Part shown: positions 44,813 to 55,758 of the stretch, piece by piece | Layout: each line of letters opens with the position of its first letter | Numbering within the stretch: the stretch's first letter is position 1 | Assembly: GCA_030248215.1 (NCBI GenBank) | Contig: JASANG010001458.1 | Coordinates: 124,001-188,000, forward strand | Direction of reading: 5' to 3' | Source: Enoplolaimus lenunculus | Taxonomy: Eukaryota; Nematoda; Enoplea; Enoplida; Thoracostomopsidae | DNA: 64,000 bases | Notes under the pieces: generated by a model | What the model saw: only the letters and a program-made list of their open reading frames with translations | Told to the model about the DNA's origin: nothing | Database searches by the model: none | Program-made: the position numbers and the translations under genes

Positions 44813-45356
44813 ACAGCACGGAAATTGTTGCATACTCTTGTCTGCGAAAGCTATTGTTTTAAGTCCCTAAACGTAACATTGGCTGCGATATGTGGTTGAA
44901 TTTGTGTGAACGGCATACCCACGTAACCCCAGTTTAATTTATGGCTCGAGTATGTTGATTGATACTAATGGTTCAGTTGGCTAAAGTACCTGCTGATATT
45001 AACCAAATAAGTTTTTAGACTGTTATGTACTGAGTATACACTGTACAGTTGAATGAATTGATTAATTAACTCAGCTAGAGAGTTATTTCTAAGTTTACAG
45101 CGTAACAACAGTTTTGGTTCATTGTGCAACAAATTCAGCGAAATCAAACAGTTCAGGCCACAGATTGAAATGTTCCATTCAACCGAAAGTTCGCGCAATG
45201 AATTCTGGTTTGAAACTCAATGATATCTCGAATGTTTTTTTCGTTATATTGAAGTATTAACTTTATTGTACATAGAGTGTATATGCCATGAGCAACTAAT
45301 TGCCAAACGTGCACATGCAATCAATAGGTAATGCACAGTAAGAAATATAGGCAGAC

Positions 45357-45412
45357 AGTGAGAGCCATCTCGGCCTTGAGCGTCAAGCTCCTATAGCTAA
45401 AACGGTACTTGA
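45357..45412 (+). mobile_element. Remnant of the tRNA-carrying piggyBac-type element
   Basis: GAGCGTCAAGCTCCTATAGC is shared with the copies at 62783 and 51064; the rest has been lost. Confidence 0.5.
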
Positions 45413-45481
45413 AAATGGGTATTTACTAAAATAGAAAATATTCATACAGGAAAATATTAAGCTTTTGCTATTCGTGTTAGC

Positions 45482-45815
45482 CAGCGTACAACCGGAGGTA
45501 TGCCTCCGACTCGCGCTCCGGCAGAAAATCGGACTCCGGCTTCGGCTCCGGCAGAATTTTTGCCGGAGGTTCAGGCAATTTCGGTGGTAAAATTTTGCAT
45601 CGTTTTGCAAAATTTATCTGTTTAGCGCGTTTCGTTTTACTTTTGCCACAATTTTCAGGAATGAAATTACGCAAAAAATTAGCGTAAAACCAAACAACTT
45701 AACAACGTATTGCAGATATTGGCTAAAATTAACTAATTAACCATCATTTTTACTACCTGATTCCTCTTCATCTCCGGCTCCGGCTCCGGTATTTTTCACC
45801 TCCGGCTGTGCCCTG
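45482..45815 (+). mobile_element. hAT-type miniature element, copy D (CCTCCGG subfamily)
   Basis: CAGCGTACAACCGGAGG ... CACCTCCGGCTGTGCCCTG, with flanks GTGTTAGC and GTATTAGC (8-bp duplication, one change). Near-identical in layout to copy C. Confidence 0.85.
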
Positions 45816-45877
45816 GTATTAGCGTAGTCGCTAAAAAGCTCAAACTACACAGCACGATGGTTGATCAATGGTCCAAA

Positions 45878-45972
45878 GCATAATCCTCGGTCCAAGGATA
45901 ATGACCTAGGCCTTAGCCTAATCCTAAGCAGAAAATTAGTCGAAAGCTTAAGCTTACTCTATTGCAGTCCAG
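45878..45972 (-). mobile_element. GGCC-family B fragment
   Basis: CTAGGCCTTAGCCTAATCCTAAGC followed by the shared GCTTAAGCTTACTCTATTGC block; termini absent. Confidence 0.5.
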
Positions 45973-46312
45973 CGGGCAAACGGTTCGCCTTCTATGTATA
46001 CCTGGTGAGGGTGTGTTTTGAAATTGCTTCTATCATTTCCGCGTCTATAATTTAGTTTATTTGCGTAAAAAAATACGTTGTGTGCTTTAGATGTACAATT
46101 TGCACTGCGAAATTTTCAGCCAGACACGGTTGGTTTAAGGTATGTGCGTCTTCTAAGTCTGCTCATAAACGTACCCCTGGAGACAACATGCACAATACTG
46201 GTTGCCATTATCAGGGGCGTAGCCATGATATCCGTCCGACAGGGTATATTACTTTCAGGTACGCAAAAACTGTTTTTGACCTCGACAAATCAGATGACTG
46301 TTCTTACATACT

Positions 46313-46515
46313 TGGGAAAATGTATAGAACAGGAGATGAACACTATTATAAGCGTATTCCTAAGCCTAAGCCTAAGTTCAAGCCTAAGCGTAACAATGAG
46401 CATATTCCTAAGCCTAAGCCTAGGCCTAAAGCCAAGCAAAAAATTAGTCTAAAGCTTAAGCTTAACTCTATTGCAGTCCCACAGAAAACGTTCCACCGCT
46501 GATCTTTATATGAGC
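46313..46515 (-). mobile_element. GGCC-family B element with CCTAAG repeats
   Basis: ATGTATAGAACAGGAG at the left and GATCTTTATATGAGC at the right, with two blocks of CTAAGCCTAAGC. The 124-140 codon frames crossing it are repeat artefacts. Confidence 0.65.
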
Positions 46516-47447
46516 ACAAATCTGTTAAACGTGCTTTTTTCTAGTATCCCAAAATTACGGAAGGTGATAGGTGTATCCCTTTTTTATATTTCATGGTATA
46601 TTCGTCCATTATTATCATCCCAAAAAAACTACTAAAACGCGCGTTTGTATTTTCCGCAATGTTGGCTGATGTATCAAGTTTCCATTTTAATACTTAAATC
46701 GTTTTGGCGTCGGCCTTTTTTTAAACTGCCAGTGAAATTGAAATTCAATACAACTGTTTCATTTCAATAAGTTTTGTTTACTAAAATTTAACTCAAAGTA
46801 GTAAACACGATTCAAATCCAACAATACCGACTCTGTGGCGAATAGAAGCAATACCCTTTTCAATAGTGGTTGTTGTCTTATTACGCCCCTGTTTCACATT
46901 TAGGCTAATGATTTAGGCTCTCGATTACAGTTTAGGATTAGGCAAACATTTGAGCATAATGTTAGGCTTTAGGCTTGAGCTTGTTAACTGATCATTGAAA
47001 TAGAACAGATTAGTATAATAAGAAATTTCACAATTTATTAGTTTGTGCATGGATAAATACTTCTGTTTCAAATATATTCATTAAATAAATATCAAATATT
47101 ACTAAAGGTTAATATTTTTCGATAAAATTCGGTTTTAAATCATTGGATATGGTCATTCGATGGTTCGCATTAGTCCCGAATTGAAATCCTGGCTACGCTT
47201 CTGTGTATTTCGCAGTATCCTTAGCTCGCAAAGCGTTGAATTTAAGCCTTTGGGTGTCGAGTTTGCTTATGACTTAAATTATACACCACTATATATATGT
47301 ACGTATATATATGTATATATCTAAAAAAGTTTCTTTGTGGGTATAGGTAGGTATGGTAGGTATGTTGTTTGACTTTACGTGGTCTGGTATTCCTGGTTAT
47401 GGTATGTAAGAATTTATACCAGCGGGCAGCGTTGTTCTACTTGTATA
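46516..47447. other. Spacer, no gene seen
   Basis: Weak TTAGGC traces at 46905-46985 and a TA-rich run at 47290-47322; nothing else recognised. Confidence 0.45.
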
Positions 47448-47455
47448 CTATTAAT

Positions 47456-47618
47456 GGCCAATGTTACTTTTAGGGGCGTAACAGTAGATTAAGCGTATTC
47501 CTAAGCCTAAGCATAAGCCTAAGCCTGAACCTAAGCAAAAAAACTGTAATCTAGAATCTAAACCTACTGTTTTATTGACCCACCCGAAACCTAGACGCCC
47601 CTTAAAGTAACATGGGCC
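47456..47618 (+). mobile_element. GGCC-family C element, reference copy
   Basis: GGCCAATGTTACTTTTAGGG ... TTAAAGTAACATGGGCC, flanked by the perfect 8-bp duplication CTATTAAT (47448-47455, 47619-47626). The 163-bp body carries CCTAAGCCTAAG hexamers. Confidence 0.9.
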
Positions 47619-48201
47619 CTATTAATAATAATGGCTGTCTTGTTGTTTTCAGTAGCTTTTAAACCTGAACAAACACCGTAGTTGTGTATAGTTTTTAGTT
47701 TTTTTGTCAGTTGAAATGAGATGAAAAATTTACTATGGCTGTTTGATTCTTATAAGACCTGTTTCGAGCTGAATCGGTACGTATCTCAAAACACCGTACA
47801 GCTTTTAACGAAATTCAAAATTTTACAACATATACGTCCAAAATATAAGCTTAGGTTGGAGGGAGCCTGAGCTCAATCCGAAATATCTTTGAAATTCGAT
47901 TGTTTATTCTTGAGAATATAAACGAAAGTAACTCGTTCACATACATTACAATCATATCCGGTACACAAATATAATTAATACAGACTCTAGGCATACATGT
48001 TCTTAACTCCAGATTTTTATTTCTAAAAATATTCAAGAATATGGGTTTGAAATTTTTAGTCTTAGTCTAAAATTTAAGTTTTGTAAACGACTATGACAAT
48101 TTTTCTGAAATATAAGACAGATGAGACAAATATGTCTAAAATAAGATTTTTCATAAATATAAGACATTTATGTTTTAACCATTTCAGATACAAATTTCTG
48201 T

Positions 48202-48343
48202 GCCATGTATTGAAGCCGGATCGTTTTCAGGCAAGGCTGTAATAGCGCCAGTTTAAGCTTTACACTAACTTTTTTGTTTAGGTTTAGGCTTAGGCTTAGA
48301 AATATGCTTATACTACTGTTCTGCCCTGTTCTATGCATTGGCC
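48202..48343 (+). mobile_element. GGCC-family B element
   Basis: GCCATGTATTGAAGCCGGA at the left, CTGCCCTGTTCTATGCATTG then GCC at the right. The interior has CTTAGG hexamers. It is embedded in the TTTAAGACA-type repeat at 47990-48440. Confidence 0.65.
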
Positions 48344-48439
48344 ACCGATTTCTCAATTGTTTAAGAACCATTAATGTCTTAAATTGTGCACATTTTAATC
48401 TTGAAAACTTAGAAAAATTAAGAGTCCTGAAATTTTAAG

Positions 48440-49127
48440 ACATGTTTCCTGTCACCATTGAAAACATTCAAACCGTTCGCGTTGTTGAAATTTTATTATT
48501 CATTTTGTAGTCTTCGTTGCAAAATAGAAAACTTTTATTGCTGAATTTGTAAGCACTGCGATGTTTTACTGATATATGAAAACATTTAATACAAAGCATA
48601 TATTGTCAGGGGCTGTCGCTACGATTTAATTTTGGAAATGCCCCACCTTAACTGGATTGTTGAATCAAGCATCCTTTTAAGGCTTATAAAGTACTTTTCA
48701 TTGAAACTTGAAAAATTTCAAGAGGGGCATATTGCCCATATCCTCTCGGTTGTATTTAGTTCCAGTAGTTTTTATTGTTTTTTTGCACGTTTTGCTTCAA
48801 ATGTAAGTCTTCAATGATGTATTAAGGGATTTCTGTAGTTTTGTAATTTTATTAATATTTTGAACAAAACACCATAGAATTGTTAGGTAAATTCATTCAA
48901 ATTCATGTTTTATCTTTCAATACTACTTTACGGTGATATGAAACTATTTTTCAAGCGGCATACCTTCAGTGGCTTTAATTTCAAACAGTGTATTTATCCT
49001 AAACTGTAAAAGATTACTTTTTAGGATATACTACTTGTATCTCGTGGACCTGTAGCCAACTCAGCTTGCTCCTTGATAGGGTGGCTAGAAAATTTAAAAA
49101 AAGAATACTAAAATTTTCCGAACTTTT
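48440..49127. other. Spacer, no gene seen
   Basis: GCCCCACCTT (48637) and GAGGGGCAT (48721) bound an imperfect inverted repeat related to the GGGGCATAC element ends. No exon is seen. Confidence 0.4.
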
Positions 49128-49256
49128 TGCTTGGCTTATGTTTACGCTTTGGATAAGACTTTGGAATAAGTTCATTCTTACGCTTAGGCTAAGGCTTTAG
49201 CTTACGCTTAGGAATATACATGCAATACTGTTCCGCCCCTGTTCTTTACATTATCC
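49128..49256 (+). mobile_element. GGCC-family B fragment
   Basis: TTACGCTTAGG hexamers and the right terminus TTCCGCCCCTGTTCTTTACA. Followed at 49269-49367 by half of a TGACTC palindrome. Confidence 0.55.
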
Positions 49257-49683
49257 GGGTTTTCGATGAGTTACATTTGTCTCAGGCGGAGTCGAATTTT
49301 GACTCAATTTGTGTCGTCAGGAATAGCCTATTTCGGAGAGAGTCAATTTGACTCACCATTTTTGCAGTGAAGTTTGAACATTTTATAGGAGGATCAAAAT
49401 TGTTCATCGGGGAGCTGATCCACCCCGGCTCCTTTCTGGCTACCTGCCCGGATCCCGTTTCTTAAGCCCATAATTGTAAGTACTTAGGCTTTTAAATTCC
49501 ACTCAAAAGACCATTCACTTTTTATGATATTAGCTCGATTCATCAACTATCCTATTTGAATTAAGATTTTTAAATGCTTATGACAGTTTACTGCCAACAA
49601 ATTCTGTTTTATATAGAAGCATTTTAGAAATTTACATGATTAATTTTTAGCTTCGCGGAAACGCCACTACTTAATCCTATTCA

Positions 49684-50160
49684 ACCGTGCAAGTTTTTGG
49701 TGCAAACACTTGCATGTGTAACTTGCATGTGCAAGTTTGGTCACAAAACAGCTTTGAAATTCTTGCAGCTGCAAATTATTCACTATAGTTTATGCTATTG
49801 AATTTGTTTCGCACGACACATTTGCAAGTCGTTTGGATTTCATCCACCTGCATTTTGATTGGCCAATTGGAATACATGTTGTCGAGTGCTTCTCAATTAA
49901 TTCAGACTTTTTGAATTTATTTAAGAAGCTTGAATTAATTCAAATATCAAATTTGACAGTCTACGCCAATTGTTACGTCGCTTGTTTTTCATTTGTAAGC
50001 ACAAAATGGAAAATGTATCGATGTGAAAGCGTTTTCAAGTCAAGAAATTTCGAATAGAACCTTCTTTACGAGTGAATGTTTCATGCAGCTGAAACTTGCA
50101 GGTGCAATTTTTTTAAAAAATTCAATCGAAGAACTTGCAGCTGCAATTAAAATTACGTAA
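49684..50160 (+). mobile_element. GCAAGTTTTTG-family element
   Basis: The left end carries GTGCAAGTTTTTGGTGCAAA and the right end AACTTGCAGCTGCAATT, in inverted arrangement. The 74-codon frame inside is a repeat artefact. Confidence 0.5.
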
Positions 50161-50299
50161 CTCTGAGCAAATTTTGATTTTTTGTAAACTCGAAACAAAA
50201 CTTGATTTCAAAAGAATTTTGCGTAGTTTGTTTCGTAATTAACTGTTTTAAATATTTTCCCGTTTATGTAGCATTGATCTAGTGAATAAATTTCTATGC

Positions 50300-50438
50300 C
50301 AGTGCCGGAGCATACCAGGGTGGGGCCCTGTCATTATTCCAGGGTGGGGGCTTTTGTTAAACCTTGTAAGGGTGATGGTCCTCCATTTTGGGGTGAGGCC
50401 GCAAGTATGGAGTATGACAGCTGGCTGCTCCGGCACTG
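50300..50438 (+). mobile_element. CAGTGCCGGAG-ended miniature element
   Basis: CAGTGCCGGAGCA ... TGCTCCGGCACTG, perfect 13-bp inverted ends, 139 bp. Related ends at 56399 and 63829. Confidence 0.75.
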
Positions 50439-51063
50439 TTCTTCGCAACAGACGCGAAACGTTTTCGATTCATGCATTGGAGCTGTGATAGCCCAATTGC
50501 CCCCTGGTTACGCTCCTAAAGCGGTTTTCAATATGAAATATTTAATTCTAAAGCGTAGGTGAAGTGTGAGAACTTGTTTGCAATAATCACGAACAGAATA
50601 CGACGGCAGCGTAAAAATTCATAGCTGATAGAATGAAATTTCACAAAACTTCATTTTCCAACTATAAATTCGACTCTTGACTTACACAATTCCGTGAAAT
50701 ATTAAACATTACCAGTTTATTTTTAGTTCAGACCCAAATTGAAATCTAAAATTTTGTTTCGCTGTCGCTCGAGAGCTCTGAATGAAGGTGTAGTGACTTT
50801 GAAACGAATTATTCACACAAATTATTAAATCCCAGGCCATTTGGGGTGGAACCTAAACACGGTTGTTTTTTATACCAAGCAAGTGATATTGATTTGAATC
50901 TGTATTCTCAAATGCGTGTAGCACCAATCACCAGTTGGCGATAGGTCTTCTAACTTTTGAACCAGTGAGTGCCGAATGATTAAAATTCAACACATTTTTC
51001 GCATATGATTTGCTTTACTCCTGTACCAATTTTGACTTAAACAACGGCAATAGTTTAGCGAGT

Positions 51064-51333
51064 TTAACTTTTTGTCACATGAATAATTTCTATTTCCCCT
51101 GAGATCTACTTTTATGCTACGACTCGAACTCCAATGACTGGAGTGGGAGGCGTATACCATCACCACTCTTCTATAGGATCTTGACGCTCGAGCGCGAAAG
51201 GGCTCTCACGTCTTGTGGTGTTTTAGTACTATGTATACGTGTTGCAATTGTTAAACACGGTGCGATTTATATTATTTAACGTTTATACACTGCGCTGAGT
51301 TGCCTATGGCAACGCAATGTGAGAACGGGTTAA
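51064..51333 (-). mobile_element. piggyBac-type miniature element carrying a tRNA-like sequence
   Basis: TTAA at both ends, inverted termini TTAACTTTTTGTCACATG and AATGTGAGAACGGGTTAA. The tRNA-like part (GACTCGAACTCC on the + strand is the B-box complement) is more diverged than at 62783. Confidence 0.7.
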
Positions 51334-51679
51334 AAACTTATTACTAAAACTGATGATAGTTGCTATACACATTTGACAATATATGCCCAGGACTGGATCC
51401 CTGACATTGTAATATAAACCGGCCTGTCACTAACCGTTTACATAACCACGATTTTTCATTTTGATGAATGGCTCAAATTCTCACCGGTGCATCGAGTATT
51501 TGGCAAGTTGGCCAGTTCCATCTTGATACCAATTTCAATCACAGGTCATATCTGCCCGGACTGAAACCCTGGCGCTCTTGGTTCAAATGTTTTTACACGT
51601 CAGTCTGGGGGTCGGTACGTTTTGTGACATTTTATAAAAATATTTTTTGTTCCTGTTACTCAAGCAAGATATACGTATA

Positions 51680-51740
51680 TATAGAAATAAATAAATAAAT
51701 AAATAAATAAATATATATATATATAATATAATATAATATA
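51680..51740 (+). repeat. (AAAT)n / (AT)n microsatellite
   Basis: Simple repeat GAAATAAATAAATAAATAAA running into TATATA and ATAAT units. Confidence 0.85.
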
Positions 51741-51954
51741 CGTGTTTTCGGGTGAAAACCAAACCCTTTGTGAGGCCGCGTTTTGAACCGGGGTCAAACA
51801 GAGACGCGCATGTTTTTAGAACACTTAACACCGATGTTTTATGTTTATACGGAATGCTATTTACAACTAACTTGTTGAAATGTCGGTTTGTTGATTTTTT
51901 CTCAATGAATCTATTTAACCAACAAGGTCGTCCTTGGAGTGCCTTCCAAACCCC

Positions 51955-52108
51955 GGTCCATGTAAAGATCAGGTGCGGAACGCTTTTCTGTGGGACTGCA
52001 ATAGACTAAGCTTAAGCTTTAGACTAATTTTATTGCTCGGCTTAGGCGTAGGCTTAGGCGTCAATATATGCTTATAATACTGTTCCGCCCCTGTTCTTTA
52101 CATTGTCA
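51955..52108 (+). mobile_element. GGCC-family B element with 8-bp target duplication
   Basis: GGTCCATGTAAAGATCAGG ... CCCTGTTCTTTACATTGTCA, flanked by CAAACCCC on both sides (51947-51954, 52109-52116). Contains GGCTTAGGCGTAGGCTTAGG. Confidence 0.82.
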
Positions 52109-52179
52109 CAAACCCCTAAGCGGGAACCTCGGTATAAGTAGGGTCCGGCGATGGTAAACAAAATTTAGTTTAAAAACTG

Positions 52180-52336
52180 GGCCCATGTATAGAACAGGGC
52201 CGGAACGTTTTCCTGCAGGGCTGTAATGGTGTCAAGTTATAAGCTTTAGCTAACTTTTTAGTTTACGCTTTAGGCTTAGGATTAGACTTAGGAATATGCT
52301 TATACCACTATTTCGGCCCTGTTCTATACATGGGCC
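52180..52336 (+). mobile_element. GGCC-family B element, reference copy
   Basis: GGCCCATGTATAGAACAGGG ... CCCTGTTCTATACATGGGCC, flanked by the perfect duplication AAAAACTG (52172-52179, 52337-52344). Contains TTTAGGCTTAGG. Confidence 0.9.
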
Positions 52337-52344
52337 AAAAACTG

Positions 52345-53069
52345 TATTCGAACCAAAATAGACTTTTATGAAACGTTTAGCTACAGAAACTGCATATGGC
52401 TTCTTGTTCACTTCGCTTGCGAGACCTTTGACTCGCGAAGGGTCAAGACTTTGGTTTAGGAAGGTGGTGGGTATTTCTAGACAGGACCTTTTTAAACAAT
52501 CAAAATTAGCTAATATTCTGAGGTAAATTTGCAAAAACTGATTAATCCAAGTTAAGCGTCCAGACAAATCCATCATTGGTCGTTGTTTATTCGTACAGTT
52601 GGTGACCTTTCAATGAAAACATTTTTGGCAAAATTGGTCTGTTTACATGTCATATATATCACACTTGTGTAAAAACAATGTCTGGCATTTCAACTTTGAC
52701 AAATATTCAAAATTTCAACGAGACAAAATCGAGTGGAGTTGCCACAAGAACGCTGTTAGCGATTTTCTGTTGGCTCTTGTACGCTCTCACCCATCGGCAG
52801 GCGTACACTCAAAATAATATTTCTGATATTTAAGAAAAAATTTCTTACATTTAAGAATTATACTTAGCAAGGTGCACTTGAAAAGTATTTCTGTTATAAA
52901 ATAGAAAAGTTTTCAAAATAATTTTGAAATAAAGTGAAAATAAACGTATTCCAGTTATTTTTAGAAAAATTGTCCTAAATATCAGAATAACTATTCAGAT
53001 TTGCCACAGAAAATACTTTTCTGGATAAATTCAGAAATACTTTTTTGTGTGTAGGTTTAGGAAAAGGCC
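52345..53069. other. Spacer, no gene seen
   Basis: A hairpin-family copy lies near 52390-52435 (GGCTTCTTGTTCACTTCGCT). 52810-53050 is a TTTAAGAAA-type repeat related to 28780-29050. Confidence 0.4.
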
Positions 53070-53324
53070 TACTCTGTAAATTCCCGTGAGTTGATTTTAA
53101 CTCAAAATGAGTTGTATCCCTCAGTCTGAGTTAGGACTATCAGTACTCGCAATTGTCAGTTTATTCCACTCATTCTGATTTAATTAATCATCTCTCACTG
53201 AGTTAACTCAACTCATTGCGACAATCAACTTCACTCAGAGTGAGCTAAAGTTTATTGTTACTAAACTCAGAAATAACTAACTTTCTGCCTGAGTTGATTT
53301 AATTAACTCATTGGAATTAACAGT
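53070..53324 (+). mobile_element. GAGTTGATT-family element (family D), complete
   Basis: CTCTGTAAATTCCCGTGAGT ... GGAATTAACAGTG. Confidence 0.78.
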
Positions 53325-54090
53325 GTTCCGTAAAAGCTTGGGCCTTGACTAGGATTTTGCCTCAACCTTTGCCTAAGCATTCACCTTAAATGTGGGGAAA
53401 GTGTACAAGAGCATTATTTTTCCGTTTTTGTTGGATACTTTTCTGCCTTTAGAACTCTGTCCAAGAATGGATGATTGACACAAAACCAACAGTCCGCAAC
53501 AGCAACATTCCATGTATAATAAAATGTACCCAACAGGCGTTGCGTTTTTGGCTGATCCCATCGGATTTGCAGGCGCCATAATTTGGATGATTGATTCAGT
53601 TTTTGTGGGTTCATAATTTTGATTTGATTTTTTTTTACATTCTTAGACCATGTGGGTATTGTGTAGTGAAACCAAAGTCGACCCCCCCTCAAAAGTGAGG
53701 TGAGGTCGAGCAAAAACGCAACGAGCGCTGGTACATTTTGCATCATTCAAAATTGCATATAAGTTGCATACTCTTGTCAAAGTGGCATCAACTCTTGGTG
53801 ACAATCATTAGTTGCCTTGCTGGCCCTGTTCCAAAGGGCAGGGGGCGAATTGTTTGCTTGGCCCTTTCAACAATATTTTAGACAGCTTGTTCGTATTGCG
53901 AAATCACAAAAATGACCCCCCTAAATTTTCTGGGTACCCTAGCATGTTGTCCTAGCTGCAAGTCTAAGTTTTAGGTATATTAATGTACTAATATAAACAA
54001 CTAACGATTTAAACAATAATAACTGCAACCTCAGCATACAACAGCATTTGGCCATAATTGCTTAAAACATTCTTTGGTAAGTCGTATTTT
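53325..54090. other. Spacer, no gene seen
   Basis: Contains a segment (53690-53760) shared with 42040-42160; no exon pattern. Confidence 0.4.
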
Positions 54091-54094
54091 GGGT

Positions 54095-54222
54095 TGCGCT
54101 ATACTTTACTGTGCCGGATTCTGCCGGGAGCCGCCGCAAGCCGCTATGCGTTGCTAACAAAAATATAAGCAAAATCTGTTTTGGTAGCGTCCGCCGGCGT
54201 GCGGCAAGTGTAGTGCAAAATC
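54095..54222 (+). mobile_element. GC-rich element with GGTTGCGCTATACTTT end
   Basis: The left end is the complement of AAAGTATAGCGCAACC found at 9039-9054. The right end (GCGGCAAGTGTAGTGCAAAA) is a diverged inverted copy. The centre is GC-rich (CCGCC/GCGGC) in an A+T-rich spacer. Confidence 0.5.
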
Positions 54223-54306
54223 TTTGTGCTTTTTGTTCCAATACGTGGGTATACTTAGCTTTATTACCTTGTTCTGTTGATGATTTGCTGATCTTGCACA
54301 TTTTTC

Positions 54307-54483
54307 GGCCCTTGTAAAGATCAGGGGGTGGAACATTTTTCTGCGGAACTGCAATAGAGGAAACTTTAGACTAATTTTGTGCTTAGGCTTATGCTTAGGT
54401 ATATGCACATTCTTACACTTTTAGGCATAGGCTTAGAAAAATTAGCTTAGACTACTGCAACGACCCTGTTTCATACATTGGCC
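54307..54483 (+). mobile_element. GGCC-family B element with 8-bp target duplication
   Basis: GGCCCTTGTAAAGATCAGG ... TTTCATACATTGGCC, with flanks CATTTTTC and CACTTTTC (one change). Confidence 0.78.
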
Positions 54484-54512
54484 CACTTTTCCCAGATTTA
54501 GGCTTAGAAAAT

Positions 54513-54765
54513 TACACTCTAAATTTCAGTGAGTTGATTTCAACTCAGAATAAGTTGAATTACAGAGTCTCAGTTAGGACTATCAGAACTCATAATTGTG
54601 AGTTGATTCAGTTCATTCTGATTAACCGAACTCACCCAGAGTCACCTCAACTCATAGTGAGAGTCAACTCAATTCAGAGTGAGTTAATGTTTACAGATAT
54701 TAATTCAGAAATAACCAACTCGCTAGCTAAATTGATTATAATCGATTCATTGGAATTTACAGTGT
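54513..54765 (+). mobile_element. GAGTTGATT-family element (family D), complete
   Basis: CACTCTAAATTTCAGTGAGT ... GGAATTTACAGTG, with TA on both sides, suggesting a Tc1/mariner-type TA target. Confidence 0.8.
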
Positions 54766-55243
54766 ACTTACCTAAAAGCCTACGCGTTTGTCTGAGCCCT
54801 TTCCTAAGTCCAAAGCGGACGCTTAAACCATTAAATCTACGCAAATTCTACAAAAGCCTACTTGGTTGTCTTATATTGGTAAGGTGCGTCTTATGGCAAT
54901 TTCCTTCAGTGTGCGAGCGTATTTTTTGACTGTTTTTTACAATTTTTTGTGTTGTTTTTTTATTTTTATTGTTTATTTTTACATCAGTGTAAATGTTTTG
55001 AAACTGGCATAGAAGATTGTTTTTGGCGCGTGGTTGATGGTGTTAGGTTCATTTCAAAAGGGCATAGCGTCGTAGTTTGAGCAATAGAAGCCAGAACATT
55101 TTGTATTATCATTGTGGAAAATTTTGTCCAAGACAGATCAATGTTGACGTTTGTTAGAATTGGAATTTCGTGTTGTTTTTCACTACATTAGCGGTTCTAG
55201 TTTTAAGCATTAATCTTAACTTGTCAACATGGTTGCTTATTCA
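54766..55243. other. Spacer, no gene seen
   Basis: A+T-rich, unique in the window; nothing recognised. Confidence 0.4.
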
Positions 55244-55432
55244 GGCCCATGTATAAACGTCTTTCTGTTGGACTGCAATAGAGACAGCTTAAGCTTTAGA
55301 CTATTTTTTTGCTTGGCTTAGGCTTTAGGTTTAGGTTTAGGAATGCGCTCGCTACTATGCTTAGGCTAAGGCTTAGGCTTAGGCTTAGGAATATGCTTAT
55401 AATACTATTTCGCCCCTGTCCTTTACACTGGT
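55244..55432 (+). mobile_element. GGCC-family B element with TTAGG repeats
   Basis: GGCCCATGTATAAACG at the left and CGCCCCTGTCCTTTACACTG at the right, with two blocks of CTTAGGCTTAGG. No clear target duplication. Confidence 0.7.
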
Positions 55433-55704
55433 TCATATTTACAATACAACCCCAGAAATATTTGTTCAAAAAATTTTTGCTCCTGGCTGAAAACTGTGCA
55501 ATTACATTTGGTTTGACTTGACACATAACTTTAGTTCTTTATTTGCATCATGTTTTATTGGCTTTCAAACTGTATATTTGTGTTCTAATTTGCATACAAC
55601 AAGAACAGCTGGACCGATCCATGAAATACATATGTGGGACGTTCAAGCTTTAATAATACAGATTATAATTCAAACTTTACTATTATACTTTCTTGAAATA
55701 TGAC

Positions 55705-55758
55705 ATGGGAAATCAAAAATCAACGCAAGACGCAGCAGTGGCAGCTGTTAGCGATCAG
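55705..55758 (+). CDS. Possible first coding exon of arrestin-domain gene (myristoylation motif)
   Basis: ATG at 55705 encodes MGNQKSTQDAAVAAVSDQ, followed by donor CAG|GTACAT. It ends in phase 0, as does the start of the next exon at 59010. Gly2 and Ser6 fit the N-myristoylation consensus. The open frame continues past the donor, so splicing is inferred. Alternatively translation starts at ATG 59016. Confidence 0.4.

Noticed and set aside
46080-46502. Open frame with CFRCTICTAKFS, superficially zinc-finger-like
   Set aside because: It runs into a family B element whose hexamers produce Lys/Pro repeats, has no splice context, and the His spacing does not fit C2H2.
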